Source: an uncultured Eubacteriales bacterium (GTDB taxonomy: Bacteria; Bacillota; Clostridia; Christensenellales; Aristaeellaceae). Taken from it: a stretch of 35,998 nucleotides of DNA. The DNA is taken from the NCBI GenBank assembly GCA_902790015.1, contig CADAQF010000025.1, forward strand, positions 1-35,998, written 5' to 3'. Positions 15,868 to 23,709 of the stretch are shown here, piece by piece. How positions within the stretch are numbered: position 1 is the first letter of the stretch; the number at the start of each line of letters is the position of its first letter. The notes beneath the pieces were generated by a model. The model was not told where the DNA came from. It ran no database searches and saw only the letters and a list, made by a program, of their open reading frames with translations. A program made the translations under genes and the position numbers.

Positions 15868-15883
15868 GGGGGACGCAGAACAG

Positions 15884-18436
15884 ATGGAACAGTACAACGT
15901 CACCGGCATGAGCTGCGCCGCGTGCAGCGCCCGGGTGGAAAAGGCGGTCAGTGCCGTGCCCGGGGTCACCCGCTGCGCGGTCTCCCTGCTCACCAACGCC
16001 ATGGGGGTCGAGGGCACCGCCTCGCCTGAGGATATCATCTCCGCGGTCGAAAACGCCGGCTACGGCGCGTCCCTGAAATCCGCCGCCGCGGCCGCTCCGG
16101 CCCCCGGGGAGGACGCCCTCAAAGACCGGGAGACCCCGAAGCTTCGCCGGCGTCTTCTGGTATCGCTTTGCTTTTTGATCGCCCTTATGTATGTGTCGAT
16201 GGGCCATGCGATGTGGGGCTTCCCGCTGCCCACGTTCCTGGACGGCAATCCCCTGGCCATAGGCCTGACGGAGCTTTTGCTTTCCGCCATCGTGATGGTG
16301 ATCAACCAGCGCTTTTTCATCAGCGGCTTCAAAAGCCTGTGGCACCGCGCCCCCAACATGGACACGCTGGTGGCGCTGGGCTCAGGCTTCAGCTTCGCAT
16401 GGAGCGTGGCGGTGCTTTTTTCCATGACCGCCGAAGCCTCAAAAGGCGGCGCCATGGCCCTGCATGAGGGGCTACATTCCCTCTACTTTGAGTCCGCCGC
16501 GATGATCCTGACCCTGATCACCGTGGGCAAGATGCTGGAAGCCCGCGCCAAGGGCCGCACGACCGACGCCCTGAAGGCCCTGATGAAGCTCCGCGCCCAG
16601 ACGGCGGTGCTTGTAAAGGACGGGCAGGAGATCACCGTGCCGGTCGGCCAGGTGCAAAAAGACGATATCTTCGTCGTCCGCCCCGGCGAGAGCATACCGG
16701 TGGACGGCGTGGTGATCAGGGGCGTCAGCGCCGTGGACGAATCCGCTCTGACCGGCGAGAGCGTACCGGTAGACAAGGAGGAGGGCTCCCCGGTATCTGC
16801 CGCCACCATCAACCAAAGCGGCCATCTGACCTGCCGCGCCACCCGCGTCGGGGAGGACACCACCCTGTCCCAGATCATCCGCATGGTGTCCGACGCCGCG
16901 GCCACCAAGGCCCCTATCGCCAAGGTGGCGGACAGGGTCTGCGGCATATTCGTGCCTTCGGTCATCGGCATCGCGCTGGTGACGCTTTTGATCTGGCTGA
17001 TCGCGGGCAGGCCGTTTTCCTTCGCCCTCGCCCGCGCCGTCGCCGTGCTGGTCATTTCCTGCCCGTGCGCGCTGGGCCTGGCTACCCCCGTGGCCATCAT
17101 GGTGGGCAACGGCGTCGGCGCCAAAAACGGCATCCTTTTTAAAACCGCCCAGTCCCTGGAGCAGGCCGGGAAAACGCGCATCGTCGCGCTGGACAAGACC
17201 GGCACCATCACCCGCGGCGCCCCGGAGGTGACGGACATCTGCCCCGCCCCCGGCGTAAGCGAGGAAACCCTGCTCCGGCACGCCCTGACCCTGGAGGCCC
17301 GGTCGGAGCATCCCCTGGCCCGCGCCGTCACCGCGCTCGCCGGGGAAAGGAACCTGCGCCCCGGAGAGCTTTCAGGCTTCACCGCCCTGCCCGGAAACGG
17401 CTTAAGCGGAAGCCTTAAGGACGGCGGATATCTGGAGGGCGGCAGCCTTTCCTTTATCGGCGGCCGCTGCGCCCTGCCCCCGGCCCTTAAGGAACGGGCG
17501 GAGGAGCTGGCCGGCCAGGGCAAAACGCCCCTGCTGTTTTCAAAAGACGGGCAGGCGCTCGGCCTGATCGCCGTGGCGGACGTCATCCGGCAGGAAAGCG
17601 CTGAGGCCGTTTCCGCCCTGCAGCGTCAGGGCATCCGCGTGGTCATGCTGACCGGCGACAACGAGCGCACGGCCCGCGCCATCGGCGCCCAGGCGCACGT
17701 GGACGCCGTGATCGCCGGGGTCATGCCCGACGGCAAGGAGGCCGTCGTGCGCCGCCTCAGGGAGCTGGGCCAGCTGACCATGGTGGGCGACGGCATCAAC
17801 GACGCCCCCGCCCTGACCCGGGCGGACACCGGCATCGCCATCGGCGCGGGCACGGACGTGGCCATCGACGCGGCGGACGTGGTGCTGATGAAAAGCCGCC
17901 TGTCCGACGTTCCCGCAGCCATCCGCCTGTCCCGGGCGGTGCTCAGGAACATCCACGAAAACCTGTTCTGGGCCTTTTTCTACAACGTGATCGGCATTCC
18001 GCTGGCCGCGGGGCTGTATTTTCCGCTGTTCGGGTGGGAGCTGAGCCCCATGTTCGGCGCGGCGGCCATGAGCCTGTCCAGTTTCTGTGTCGTTTCCAAC
18101 GCGCTGCGGCTGAACCTGTTCCGTCTGTTCGACCCCTCCCGGGATAAACCCCGGGAGCAGGTGGACGCGGACGCCTTCCGCCGGGCAGTGGAGGATATCA
18201 ACCATAGTATCAAGGAGGAGAACACAATGACCAAAACCGCTCAGATCAAGGGCATGATGTGCCCCCACTGCGAAATGCACGTCAAGAAGGCGCTGGAACA
18301 GCTGGACGGCGTGGCGAGCGCCGCCCCCAGCCACGAGAAGGGCTGCGCCGTGATCGAGATGACCAAGCCGGTGCCCGAAGACGAGATCCGCCGCGCGGTG
18401 ACCGAGGCGGGCTACGAGTTTGTCTCGATGGCCTGA
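15884..18436 (+). CDS. copA: Copper-exporting P1B-type ATPase with N- and C-terminal HMA domains
   Basis: An 850-residue P-type ATPase that pumps Cu(I) out of the cytoplasm. In order: N-terminal metal-binding domain with GMSCAAC (Cys11, Cys14); the first membrane helices; TGES at 290-293; membrane metal site Cys393-Pro-Cys395; phosphorylation site Asp437 in DKTGT; the HP motif in SEHPLA; GDGIND at 635-640; and final helices to about 750. An acidic linker then runs without a stop into a second metal-binding domain (residues 782-850, MMCPHC with Cys793 and Cys796). A C-terminal HMA domain is unusual for CopA. The frame is open further upstream, but the ATG at 15884 fits the HMA start; GGGGGA lies 10 nt before it. 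Confidence 0.92.
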   Translation: MEQYNVTGMSCAACSARVEKAVSAVPGVTRCAVSLLTNAMGVEGTASPEDIISAVENAGYGASLKSAAAAAPAPGEDALKDRETPKLRRRLLVSLCFLIALMYVSMGHAMWGFPLPTFLDGNPLAIGLTELLLSAIVMVINQRFFISGFKSLWHRAPNMDTLVALGSGFSFAWSVAVLFSMTAEASKGGAMALHEGLHSLYFESAAMILTLITVGKMLEARAKGRTTDALKALMKLRAQTAVLVKDGQEITVPVGQVQKDDIFVVRPGESIPVDGVVIRGVSAVDESALTGESVPVDKEEGSPVSAATINQSGHLTCRATRVGEDTTLSQIIRMVSDAAATKAPIAKVADRVCGIFVPSVIGIALVTLLIWLIAGRPFSFALARAVAVLVISCPCALGLATPVAIMVGNGVGAKNGILFKTAQSLEQAGKTRIVALDKTGTITRGAPEVTDICPAPGVSEETLLRHALTLEARSEHPLARAVTALAGERNLRPGELSGFTALPGNGLSGSLKDGGYLEGGSLSFIGGRCALPPALKERAEELAGQGKTPLLFSKDGQALGLIAVADVIRQESAEAVSALQRQGIRVVMLTGDNERTARAIGAQAHVDAVIAGVMPDGKEAVVRRLRELGQLTMVGDGINDAPALTRADTGIAIGAGTDVAIDAADVVLMKSRLSDVPAAIRLSRAVLRNIHENLFWAFFYNVIGIPLAAGLYFPLFGWELSPMFGAAAMSLSSFCVVSNALRLNLFRLFDPSRDKPREQVDADAFRRAVEDINHSIKEENTMTKTAQIKGMMCPHCEMHVKKALEQLDGVASAAPSHEKGCAVIEMTKPVPEDEIRRAVTEAGYEFVSMA
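18227..18436 (+). CDS. Possible separately translated CopZ-like copper chaperone
   Basis: The last 69 codons of the copA frame also form a complete stand-alone metal-binding protein: [18 protein letters not shown], then a full beta-alpha-beta-beta-alpha-beta length to GYEFVSMA. An ATG at 18227 has AAGGAGGAG at 18212-18220, only 6 nt away, which is as strong as any start in the window. So a free CopZ-like chaperone can be made from the same mRNA in addition to the fused form, or the fusion may have arisen by loss of the copA stop codon. Both products would deliver or sense Cu(I). Which form exists cannot be told from sequence. Confidence 0.55.
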   Translation: MTKTAQIKGMMCPHCEMHVKKALEQLDGVASAAPSHEKGCAVIEMTKPVPEDEIRRAVTEAGYEFVSMA

Positions 18437-18462
18437 CGAAAAACCTTCGGGAGGAAAAAGGG

Positions 18463-19671
18463 ATGAAGCTGATCTCACTCATGCTCCTGGCCGCGCTTGC
18501 GCTGGGCCTTTCGTCCGCCGCCTGCGCGGAGGACGCGCTGCCCGCGCCCACCCAGTTTCTGACGGACGCGCTGTATGAAAAGGCCGACGCCTGGAAGGAC
18601 AGCGATGTCCGCGCCCTTGCCGCCGTCATGCGCAAAGCCCAGAGCGGCGAACCCGTCACGGTGGCCGCGATTGGCGGCTCCATCACGGAAAACACGATCT
18701 CAAACGGAAAGTCTGACGGAAAGGTCCCCGTCCGCCGCTCCTACGCGGAGATCTTCCGTCTGTGGTGGGAGACCCGCTTCCCCCAGGCGAAGATCACCTT
18801 TATCAACGCCGGCATCGGCGGGACGGACTCCTACCTGGGCCTGCACCGCCTGCGCCGGGACGTGATGAGCAAGCGCCCGGACGTGGTGCTGGTGGAATTC
18901 GCCGTTAACGACGACGGCTCCAAGTCCCTGTACAAGACCTCTTATGATAACCTCGTGCGAAGGCTGCTGCAGGCCGAAAACCCGCCCGCTGTGATGCTTC
19001 TGTTCATGGGGCAGACCAACGGGGCCACAGCCCAGAACGTGCAGGCCGCCGTGGGGAAAAGCTACGGACTGCCGATGGTGTCCTACATCAACGCCATCAA
19101 CTCCGCGATGAAGACGGGCGTATATTCCGCCGGGGTACTCTCCGGGGATACCGTCCATCCTTCCGCCGTCGGCCACGCCCTGACCGGGGAAATGCTGTGG
19201 CGGTATCTGAACGGGGTGTACGAAAAAAAGGACGCGCTGGATCCGCCCGCGCCCTTTGACGCGCCGCCCGTCACCGCCGACAAATACCTGAACCCCCTCC
19301 TGCTTTCGGAAACCCTCATGCCGGACAAAACGGACGGCTTTGAGCGGGGCACCGCCAACGTGTGCCGCTACTATCCCCGCGGCTGGATCAACCAGTCAGG
19401 GGAAGGCGAATTCACCGTCACTCTCAGTTTAAAAAACCTCGGCCTTCTGTACATGCGCACCATCGACAAAAAGAGCGGCCGCTACGAGGTATGGGTGGAC
19501 GGCGAGCGCGCCATGACCGTCGACGGCAATTTCCCCAACGGCTGGGGCAACGCCATCACGGCCACGGAGGTCTATACCTCCGATGTGTCCGGCGAGCACC
19601 GGGTCACCGTCCGCGCCGCCCAGGGCCATGAGGGCAAGCTGATCCTGCTGGGCTTCCTTACTTCGGACTGA
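18463..19671 (+). CDS. Secreted SGNH/GDSL-type hydrolase
   Basis: A 402-residue protein with a signal peptide (MKLISLMLLAALALGLSS, cleavage near ACAED). The hydrolase domain shows the SGNH blocks: GGSIT with Ser73 as nucleophile, INAGIGGTDS, VLVEFAVND, and SGDTVHPSAVGH with the catalytic Asp and His. These enzymes remove acetyl or acyl groups from polysaccharides or lipids. A second domain of about 150 residues (from around 250) looks beta-rich, ending KLILLGFLTSD, and may bind carbohydrate. I chose the ATG at 18463 with GGAGG upstream; the open frame before it lies within copA. It starts 26 nt after copA with no terminator, so copper control may reach it. Confidence 0.82.
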   Translation: MKLISLMLLAALALGLSSAACAEDALPAPTQFLTDALYEKADAWKDSDVRALAAVMRKAQSGEPVTVAAIGGSITENTISNGKSDGKVPVRRSYAEIFRLWWETRFPQAKITFINAGIGGTDSYLGLHRLRRDVMSKRPDVVLVEFAVNDDGSKSLYKTSYDNLVRRLLQAENPPAVMLLFMGQTNGATAQNVQAAVGKSYGLPMVSYINAINSAMKTGVYSAGVLSGDTVHPSAVGHALTGEMLWRYLNGVYEKKDALDPPAPFDAPPVTADKYLNPLLLSETLMPDKTDGFERGTANVCRYYPRGWINQSGEGEFTVTLSLKNLGLLYMRTIDKKSGRYEVWVDGERAMTVDGNFPNGWGNAITATEVYTSDVSGEHRVTVRAAQGHEGKLILLGFLTSD

Positions 19672-19685
19672 TCAAGGAGAATACC

Positions 19686-21014
19686 ATGGAATCCAACGTG
19701 CAGCGCTTTTTGCGCTTCGTGGCGGACGCTCCGACCGCCTTTCACGCCGTCTCCCAGGCGGAAGCGATGCTGCTTTGTGCCGGTTATACCAGGCTCAGTG
19801 AGCATCAGCCCTTCCCCGTGCGTCCGGGCGGGCGGTATTACGTGACCCGCAATCAATCCGCCCTGATCGCCTTTCAGACGCCCAAACGGGGCCTCGCCCC
19901 CTTCCGCATCGCCGCGGCCCACGCCGATTCCCCCGCCTTCAAGCTCAAGGCGAACGCGGAGGACGGCGCGGTCCGGCCCTACCTGCGCCTGAACGTTGAA
20001 AAATACGGCGGCGCCATCCTGTCCACCTGGCTGGACAGGCCCCTGTCCGTCGCCGGCCGGCTGCTCGTCCGCACGCCGGACGGCCTTGAAAGCCGGCTGT
20101 GCGACCTGAAACGGGACGCCGTGCTGATCCCGAACCTCCCCATCCACTTTAACCGCACCGTCAACGACGGCTACGCCTTCAACGTCCAGAAGGACTTGAT
20201 GCCCCTGTGGGGCGGGGAGGGCAGCGAAGGGCTTCTGATGCGGGAGCTTGCGCTGACAGCCGGCGCCCGGGCGGAGGACGTCGCCGGGCACGACCTGTTT
20301 TTGTACAGCCGGGTTCCCGGCAGCGTCTGGGGCGCGCAGGGGGAATACTTTTCCTGCGGCCGCATCGACGACCTGGAATGCGCCTGGACGGCCCTTGCCG
20401 CCTTCCTGGAAAGCCATGCTGAAGATCATCTGAACGTCTACGCCCTGTTTGACAACGAGGAAGTGGGCTCCCTTTCAAAGCAGGGGGCGGATTCCACGTT
20501 CCTCCGTGACACCCTGGACCGTCTGGGCGAAGCGCTGGGGGCCTCCCGGGGGGACGTAAAATCCGCCCAGGCCGCGGGCTTCATGGTCTCGGCCGACAAT
20601 GCCCACGCGCTTCATCCCAACCATCCCGAAAAGTACGACGCCCAGAACCGCACCCTGATGAACGGCGGCGTGGTGATCAAGCACAGCGCCAACCAGAAGT
20701 ACACAACCGACGGCGTTTCCGCAGCCCTCTTCAGCGAGATTTGCCGCGCTGCCCGCGTGCCCTTCCAGCACTTCGCCAACCGCTCGGACATGCCTGGCGG
20801 CTCCACCCTGGGCAACCTGTCCAACGCCCACGTTTCCATGAACACGGCGGACATCGGCCTCGCCCAGCTGGCCATGCATTCCTCCTATGAAACGGCCGGC
20901 GTCCGGGATGTGGACTATATGATCGACGCCCTGCGCATGTTCTACCAGGCTGAGCTTCAGATGAAAGGGGACGGGCTTTGGAAAACGGCATTTCCAACCA
21001 TGGCGACCGTGTGA
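19686..21014 (+). CDS. M18 family metalloaminopeptidase (aspartyl type)
   Basis: A 442-residue cytoplasmic aminopeptidase of the M18 family, which trims N-terminal residues, often Asp or Glu. The dinuclear zinc site is visible: His79 with Asp81 in AAHADSPAF, Asp229 in GRIDDLECAW, Glu258-Glu259 in FDNEEVGS, Asp304 in VSADNAHALHPNHPEKY, and His398 in QLAMHSSYE. Length is as expected. AAGGAG precedes the ATG, 14 nt after the GDSL gene. The HAD gene begins inside its 3' end. No terminator separates it from the copper genes, though a role in copper handling is not implied. Confidence 0.9.
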   Translation: MESNVQRFLRFVADAPTAFHAVSQAEAMLLCAGYTRLSEHQPFPVRPGGRYYVTRNQSALIAFQTPKRGLAPFRIAAAHADSPAFKLKANAEDGAVRPYLRLNVEKYGGAILSTWLDRPLSVAGRLLVRTPDGLESRLCDLKRDAVLIPNLPIHFNRTVNDGYAFNVQKDLMPLWGGEGSEGLLMRELALTAGARAEDVAGHDLFLYSRVPGSVWGAQGEYFSCGRIDDLECAWTALAAFLESHAEDHLNVYALFDNEEVGSLSKQGADSTFLRDTLDRLGEALGASRGDVKSAQAAGFMVSADNAHALHPNHPEKYDAQNRTLMNGGVVIKHSANQKYTTDGVSAALFSEICRAARVPFQHFANRSDMPGGSTLGNLSNAHVSMNTADIGLAQLAMHSSYETAGVRDVDYMIDALRMFYQAELQMKGDGLWKTAFPTMATV

Positions 21015-21727
21015 GACAGCGGGCCTGTTTTTTCGACATCGACGGGACGCTGTGGGACCGGCAAAACCGCATCCCCCAAAGCGCCGTGCGGGCGATACGC
21101 GCCCTGAGGCGAAACGGCCATAAGGCCCTTTTGTGCTCCGGCCGCAGCCGCAGCTACATTTTTGACGAAGCCCTGCTCGCCATCGGCTTTGACGGCATCG
21201 TCTCCGGCGCCGGGGCCATGCTGGAGCTGAACGGGGAAACGCTTTTTTCCCATGTATTCTCCCCTGAACAGGTCCTTACGGCCGTACAGACCGCGGAGGA
21301 ATTCGGCTATACGCCGCTTCTGGAGGGCGTGCGCACCATCTCGATCCGCGCCGAGGGCTTCCCTATTCCCGATTATTATGATAAACTGAAAAGAGAGCTT
21401 GGGGACGTGCTGGAGCCGCTGTCCCGCCGCTGGGGGCGCTGGGACGACACCTCCAAGCTGACCGTGCTGGGCCTGCCCGGCGCCCGGCCCATGGACGAAC
21501 TCAGACAGGCGCTGAGCGGCGCGTTTGACTTTCTCGTGCACGGGCCCGCACTGGCGGAACTGGTGCTCCCGGGCGTCAACAAGGGCACCGGCCTTCGGGC
21601 CGCCTGCGAAGCGATGCGTCTGGACGTCCGGAATTCCGTCGCCTTCGGCGACAGCGCAAACGACGCGCAGATGCTCGAGGCCGCGGGCGTGGGCGTCTGC
21701 ATGGGCAACGGCACCGACGCGCTCTAG
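20978..21727 (+). CDS. HAD-superfamily (Cof-like) phosphatase interrupted by TAG
   Basis: The frame gives 249 residues of a type-IIB HAD phosphatase: FFDIDGTLWD with nucleophile Asp20 and Asp22, LLCSGRSRSY, and FGDSANDAQML near the end. It stops at TAG 21725-21727, directly after GNGTDAL. Reading through, the same frame continues RLADLVTAP... to a TGA at 21803-21805, which matches the normal end of the family. In the paralog at 25564 the same position is Lys (SPTLKAQSDLV). One base change, AAG to TAG, would explain it. The start is a TTG at 20978 with AAAGGGGA upstream, overlapping the M18 gene by 37 nt. A GTG at 21011 is an alternative. Loss of the last 25 residues may or may not abolish activity. 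Confidence 0.78.
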   Translation: MENGISNHGDRVRQRACFFDIDGTLWDRQNRIPQSAVRAIRALRRNGHKALLCSGRSRSYIFDEALLAIGFDGIVSGAGAMLELNGETLFSHVFSPEQVLTAVQTAEEFGYTPLLEGVRTISIRAEGFPIPDYYDKLKRELGDVLEPLSRRWGRWDDTSKLTVLGLPGARPMDELRQALSGAFDFLVHGPALAELVLPGVNKGTGLRAACEAMRLDVRNSVAFGDSANDAQMLEAAGVGVCMGNGTDAL

Positions 21728-21942
21728 CGTCTGGCCGACCTGGTCACCGCCCCGATGGAACAGGACGGCGTCCTTGTGGCGCTGGAGCGTCTCGGCCTGA
21801 TCTGACCGGCCCTCCTCCCGCTTGCGTCTCCCGTTTCCGGCCCTGAAACATTTTTTCGTAAAATCTGTAAAAATCTGCAACAAAACCGTTTTTTCATTCG
21901 TCTTATTTAAAGAAAGGCCATTTGGAAAGGAAGGTATTCCGT

Positions 21943-23550
21943 ATGAAACGCAGATTGGCTTGGCTGACGGCGCTGACGCTGCTTTTTGCCTGTTTCCAGT
22001 TTGCCGCCTCCGCCCAGGATATTTCCTCCTGGAAGGGCCCCCAGGCGGGCTATACCGTCGCCCGGTGGACCGCGTCCCTCTCCGGAAACACCGCCGCCGT
22101 CAGGACCGCCGACCCGGACGGCGCGCCCGCCCGCCTGTATTCAGCGCCCGACGCCGGGAGCGATGTCCTCTTCGTTTATTTCGACGGCGTCCGCCTGAAC
22201 GCGGAAAAAGCCCCTGAAGCCGGCTGGTACAAGGTGAAGGCGGACACGCTGGAGGGCTATATGCAGGAGGCCGACCTGGTGACGGACAGTACTTCCTCCG
22301 TCACCTCCAAAATGCCCCTGATGTACCCCAACCCCGGCAACGCCTCCTCCGCTCCCATGCGCAAAGCGCCCGACAAGAGCGCCGCCGCCGTCGCCTGGTA
22401 TCCGGCCGCGGTTCCGGTCACGGTGCTGGGCTATAACGACGCCTGGGCGCACCTGCTCGTGAACGGCAAGTACGGCTTCATGGCCACGGAATATCTCTGG
22501 TCGGACGCGCACAAGACCTACGTGTCCCCCATCGCGCAGGATATCACCCCGGCCCGGGGGCGCACCACCGTCGCGGGCGACAGCGTGCGCACGCCCTCCC
22601 ACTATACCGGCGGCGATTACGGCACCGGGGAATGGACCGTTTCGGACGCGCGGTACAACGCCGCCGTCTATAACCCCAACCCCAACACCACCCTGAACCT
22701 GCGCGACGAGCCCAGCGCCTCTTCCGCTTCCCTGGGTCACTACTATAACGGCACCCGCGTGATACTCCACAGCGTCAGCGCCGACGGCTGGGCCTTCGTG
22801 TCCATCGGCACGCTGTCGGGCTATATGGACGCCTCCTATCTGGTCATGATCGAGGAAAACTCCATTCCCCGCTCGGTGATGCCGCTTCTGTACCTGGACA
22901 ACCGTGCCTCCACCACCACCTATCTGCTGGAATACCGTTCCATGGCCGCCCGGGCGGTGGGCCTGTACTATAACGGCGACGAGGTCACCGTCATGGGCTA
23001 TAACGATACCTGGGCGCACGTCATCATGGAAGGGCAGATCGGCTTCCTGCCGGTCAGCGTCATCAAAAACTTCGTGGGCAAGGAGGTCGTTCCCCCCGCC
23101 CAGTCCTTCTCCTGGTCCGGCCCGGTGGGCTATCATCCCACGGCGGCCTGGCCCTTCGGCGGCACCGGCTGGGTGGTCAGCAATCCCAACCCCGCCGACC
23201 GGCTGAACCTGCGCACCCAGCCCCGGAAGGAATCCGGCTCCAGGGGCAAGTATTATAACGGCGTCAACGTGATCGTGGATTCCATCGCCGACGGCTGGGC
23301 CCACGTCACCATAGGCTCCCTGTCCGGCTATATGGACATGACCTTCCTGTCCTCCGGCGTCGCTTCCGCCATGCCCATCCTCAAAACCACCAGTTCGGTG
23401 AACCTCCGCGCGGCCATGTCCACCACCTCCACCAGCCTGGACAAGCTGCCCGCCGGCACCCAGGTCATCGTCATGGGCTTCACCGCCCAGTGGGCGCACG
23501 TCATCGTCGGCGGCCAGATGGGCTTCATCTACGCCAAATACCTCAAATAA
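21943..23550 (+). CDS. Secreted protein with six SH3-like repeats
   Basis: A 535-residue protein with a signal peptide (MKRRLAWLTALTLLFACF, then AASAQ). I count six SH3b-like units at about 62-113, 124-186, 240-302, 312-375, 413-470 and 477-535. They form two alternating types: one with YYNG ... DGWA ... LSGYMD (units 3 and 5), the other with a MP(L/I)-type start, GYNDxWAH and GFM or GFI endings (units 2, 4 and 6). Such tandem SH3b arrays bind peptidoglycan or other surface polymers. No catalytic domain is present, so an adhesive or wall-organising role is inferred. GGAAAGGAAGG precedes the ATG. It is followed by a strong terminator and forms its own unit. Confidence 0.8.
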   Translation: MKRRLAWLTALTLLFACFQFAASAQDISSWKGPQAGYTVARWTASLSGNTAAVRTADPDGAPARLYSAPDAGSDVLFVYFDGVRLNAEKAPEAGWYKVKADTLEGYMQEADLVTDSTSSVTSKMPLMYPNPGNASSAPMRKAPDKSAAAVAWYPAAVPVTVLGYNDAWAHLLVNGKYGFMATEYLWSDAHKTYVSPIAQDITPARGRTTVAGDSVRTPSHYTGGDYGTGEWTVSDARYNAAVYNPNPNTTLNLRDEPSASSASLGHYYNGTRVILHSVSADGWAFVSIGTLSGYMDASYLVMIEENSIPRSVMPLLYLDNRASTTTYLLEYRSMAARAVGLYYNGDEVTVMGYNDTWAHVIMEGQIGFLPVSVIKNFVGKEVVPPAQSFSWSGPVGYHPTAAWPFGGTGWVVSNPNPADRLNLRTQPRKESGSRGKYYNGVNVIVDSIADGWAHVTIGSLSGYMDMTFLSSGVASAMPILKTTSSVNLRAAMSTTSTSLDKLPAGTQVIVMGFTAQWAHVIVGGQMGFIYAKYLK

Positions 23551-23560
23551 TCCTCTGTCT

Positions 23561-23592
23561 AAAAAGAGCAGCCCCGCCGCTGCTCTTTTTTT
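23561..23592 (+). terminator. Intrinsic terminator after the SH3-repeat gene
   Basis: AAAAAGAGCAGC (23561-23572) pairs with GCTGCTCTTTTT (23579-23590) around a CCCGCC loop, and the T run continues to 23592. The A-run on the left means it could also work from the other strand. Confidence 0.9.
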
Positions 23593-23607
23593 ATTTGCGT
23601 TTGCGCA

Positions 23608-23636
23608 TTGCTAAACATGGGCTGATTTGATATAAT
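23608..23636 (+). promoter_or_regulatory. Promoter of the amylosucrase-HAD-GDPD operon
   Basis: TTGCTA (23608-23613) and a perfect TATAAT (23631-23636) have a 17-nt spacer, about 74 nt before the ATG at 23710. No operator-like palindrome is visible near it. Confidence 0.65.
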
Positions 23637-23709
23637 CAGGTAAAGCGTTCTCAGCAGAAAACACCCGCCGGACCAACCGATCACGGCCAGGGACAAGGAG
23701 GAGCACGGA

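Noticed and set aside
15674..15883. 70-codon upstream extension of the copA frame
   Set aside because: It overlaps csoR in another frame and reads Arg/Ser/Pro-rich. The HMA domain begins right after the ATG at 15884.
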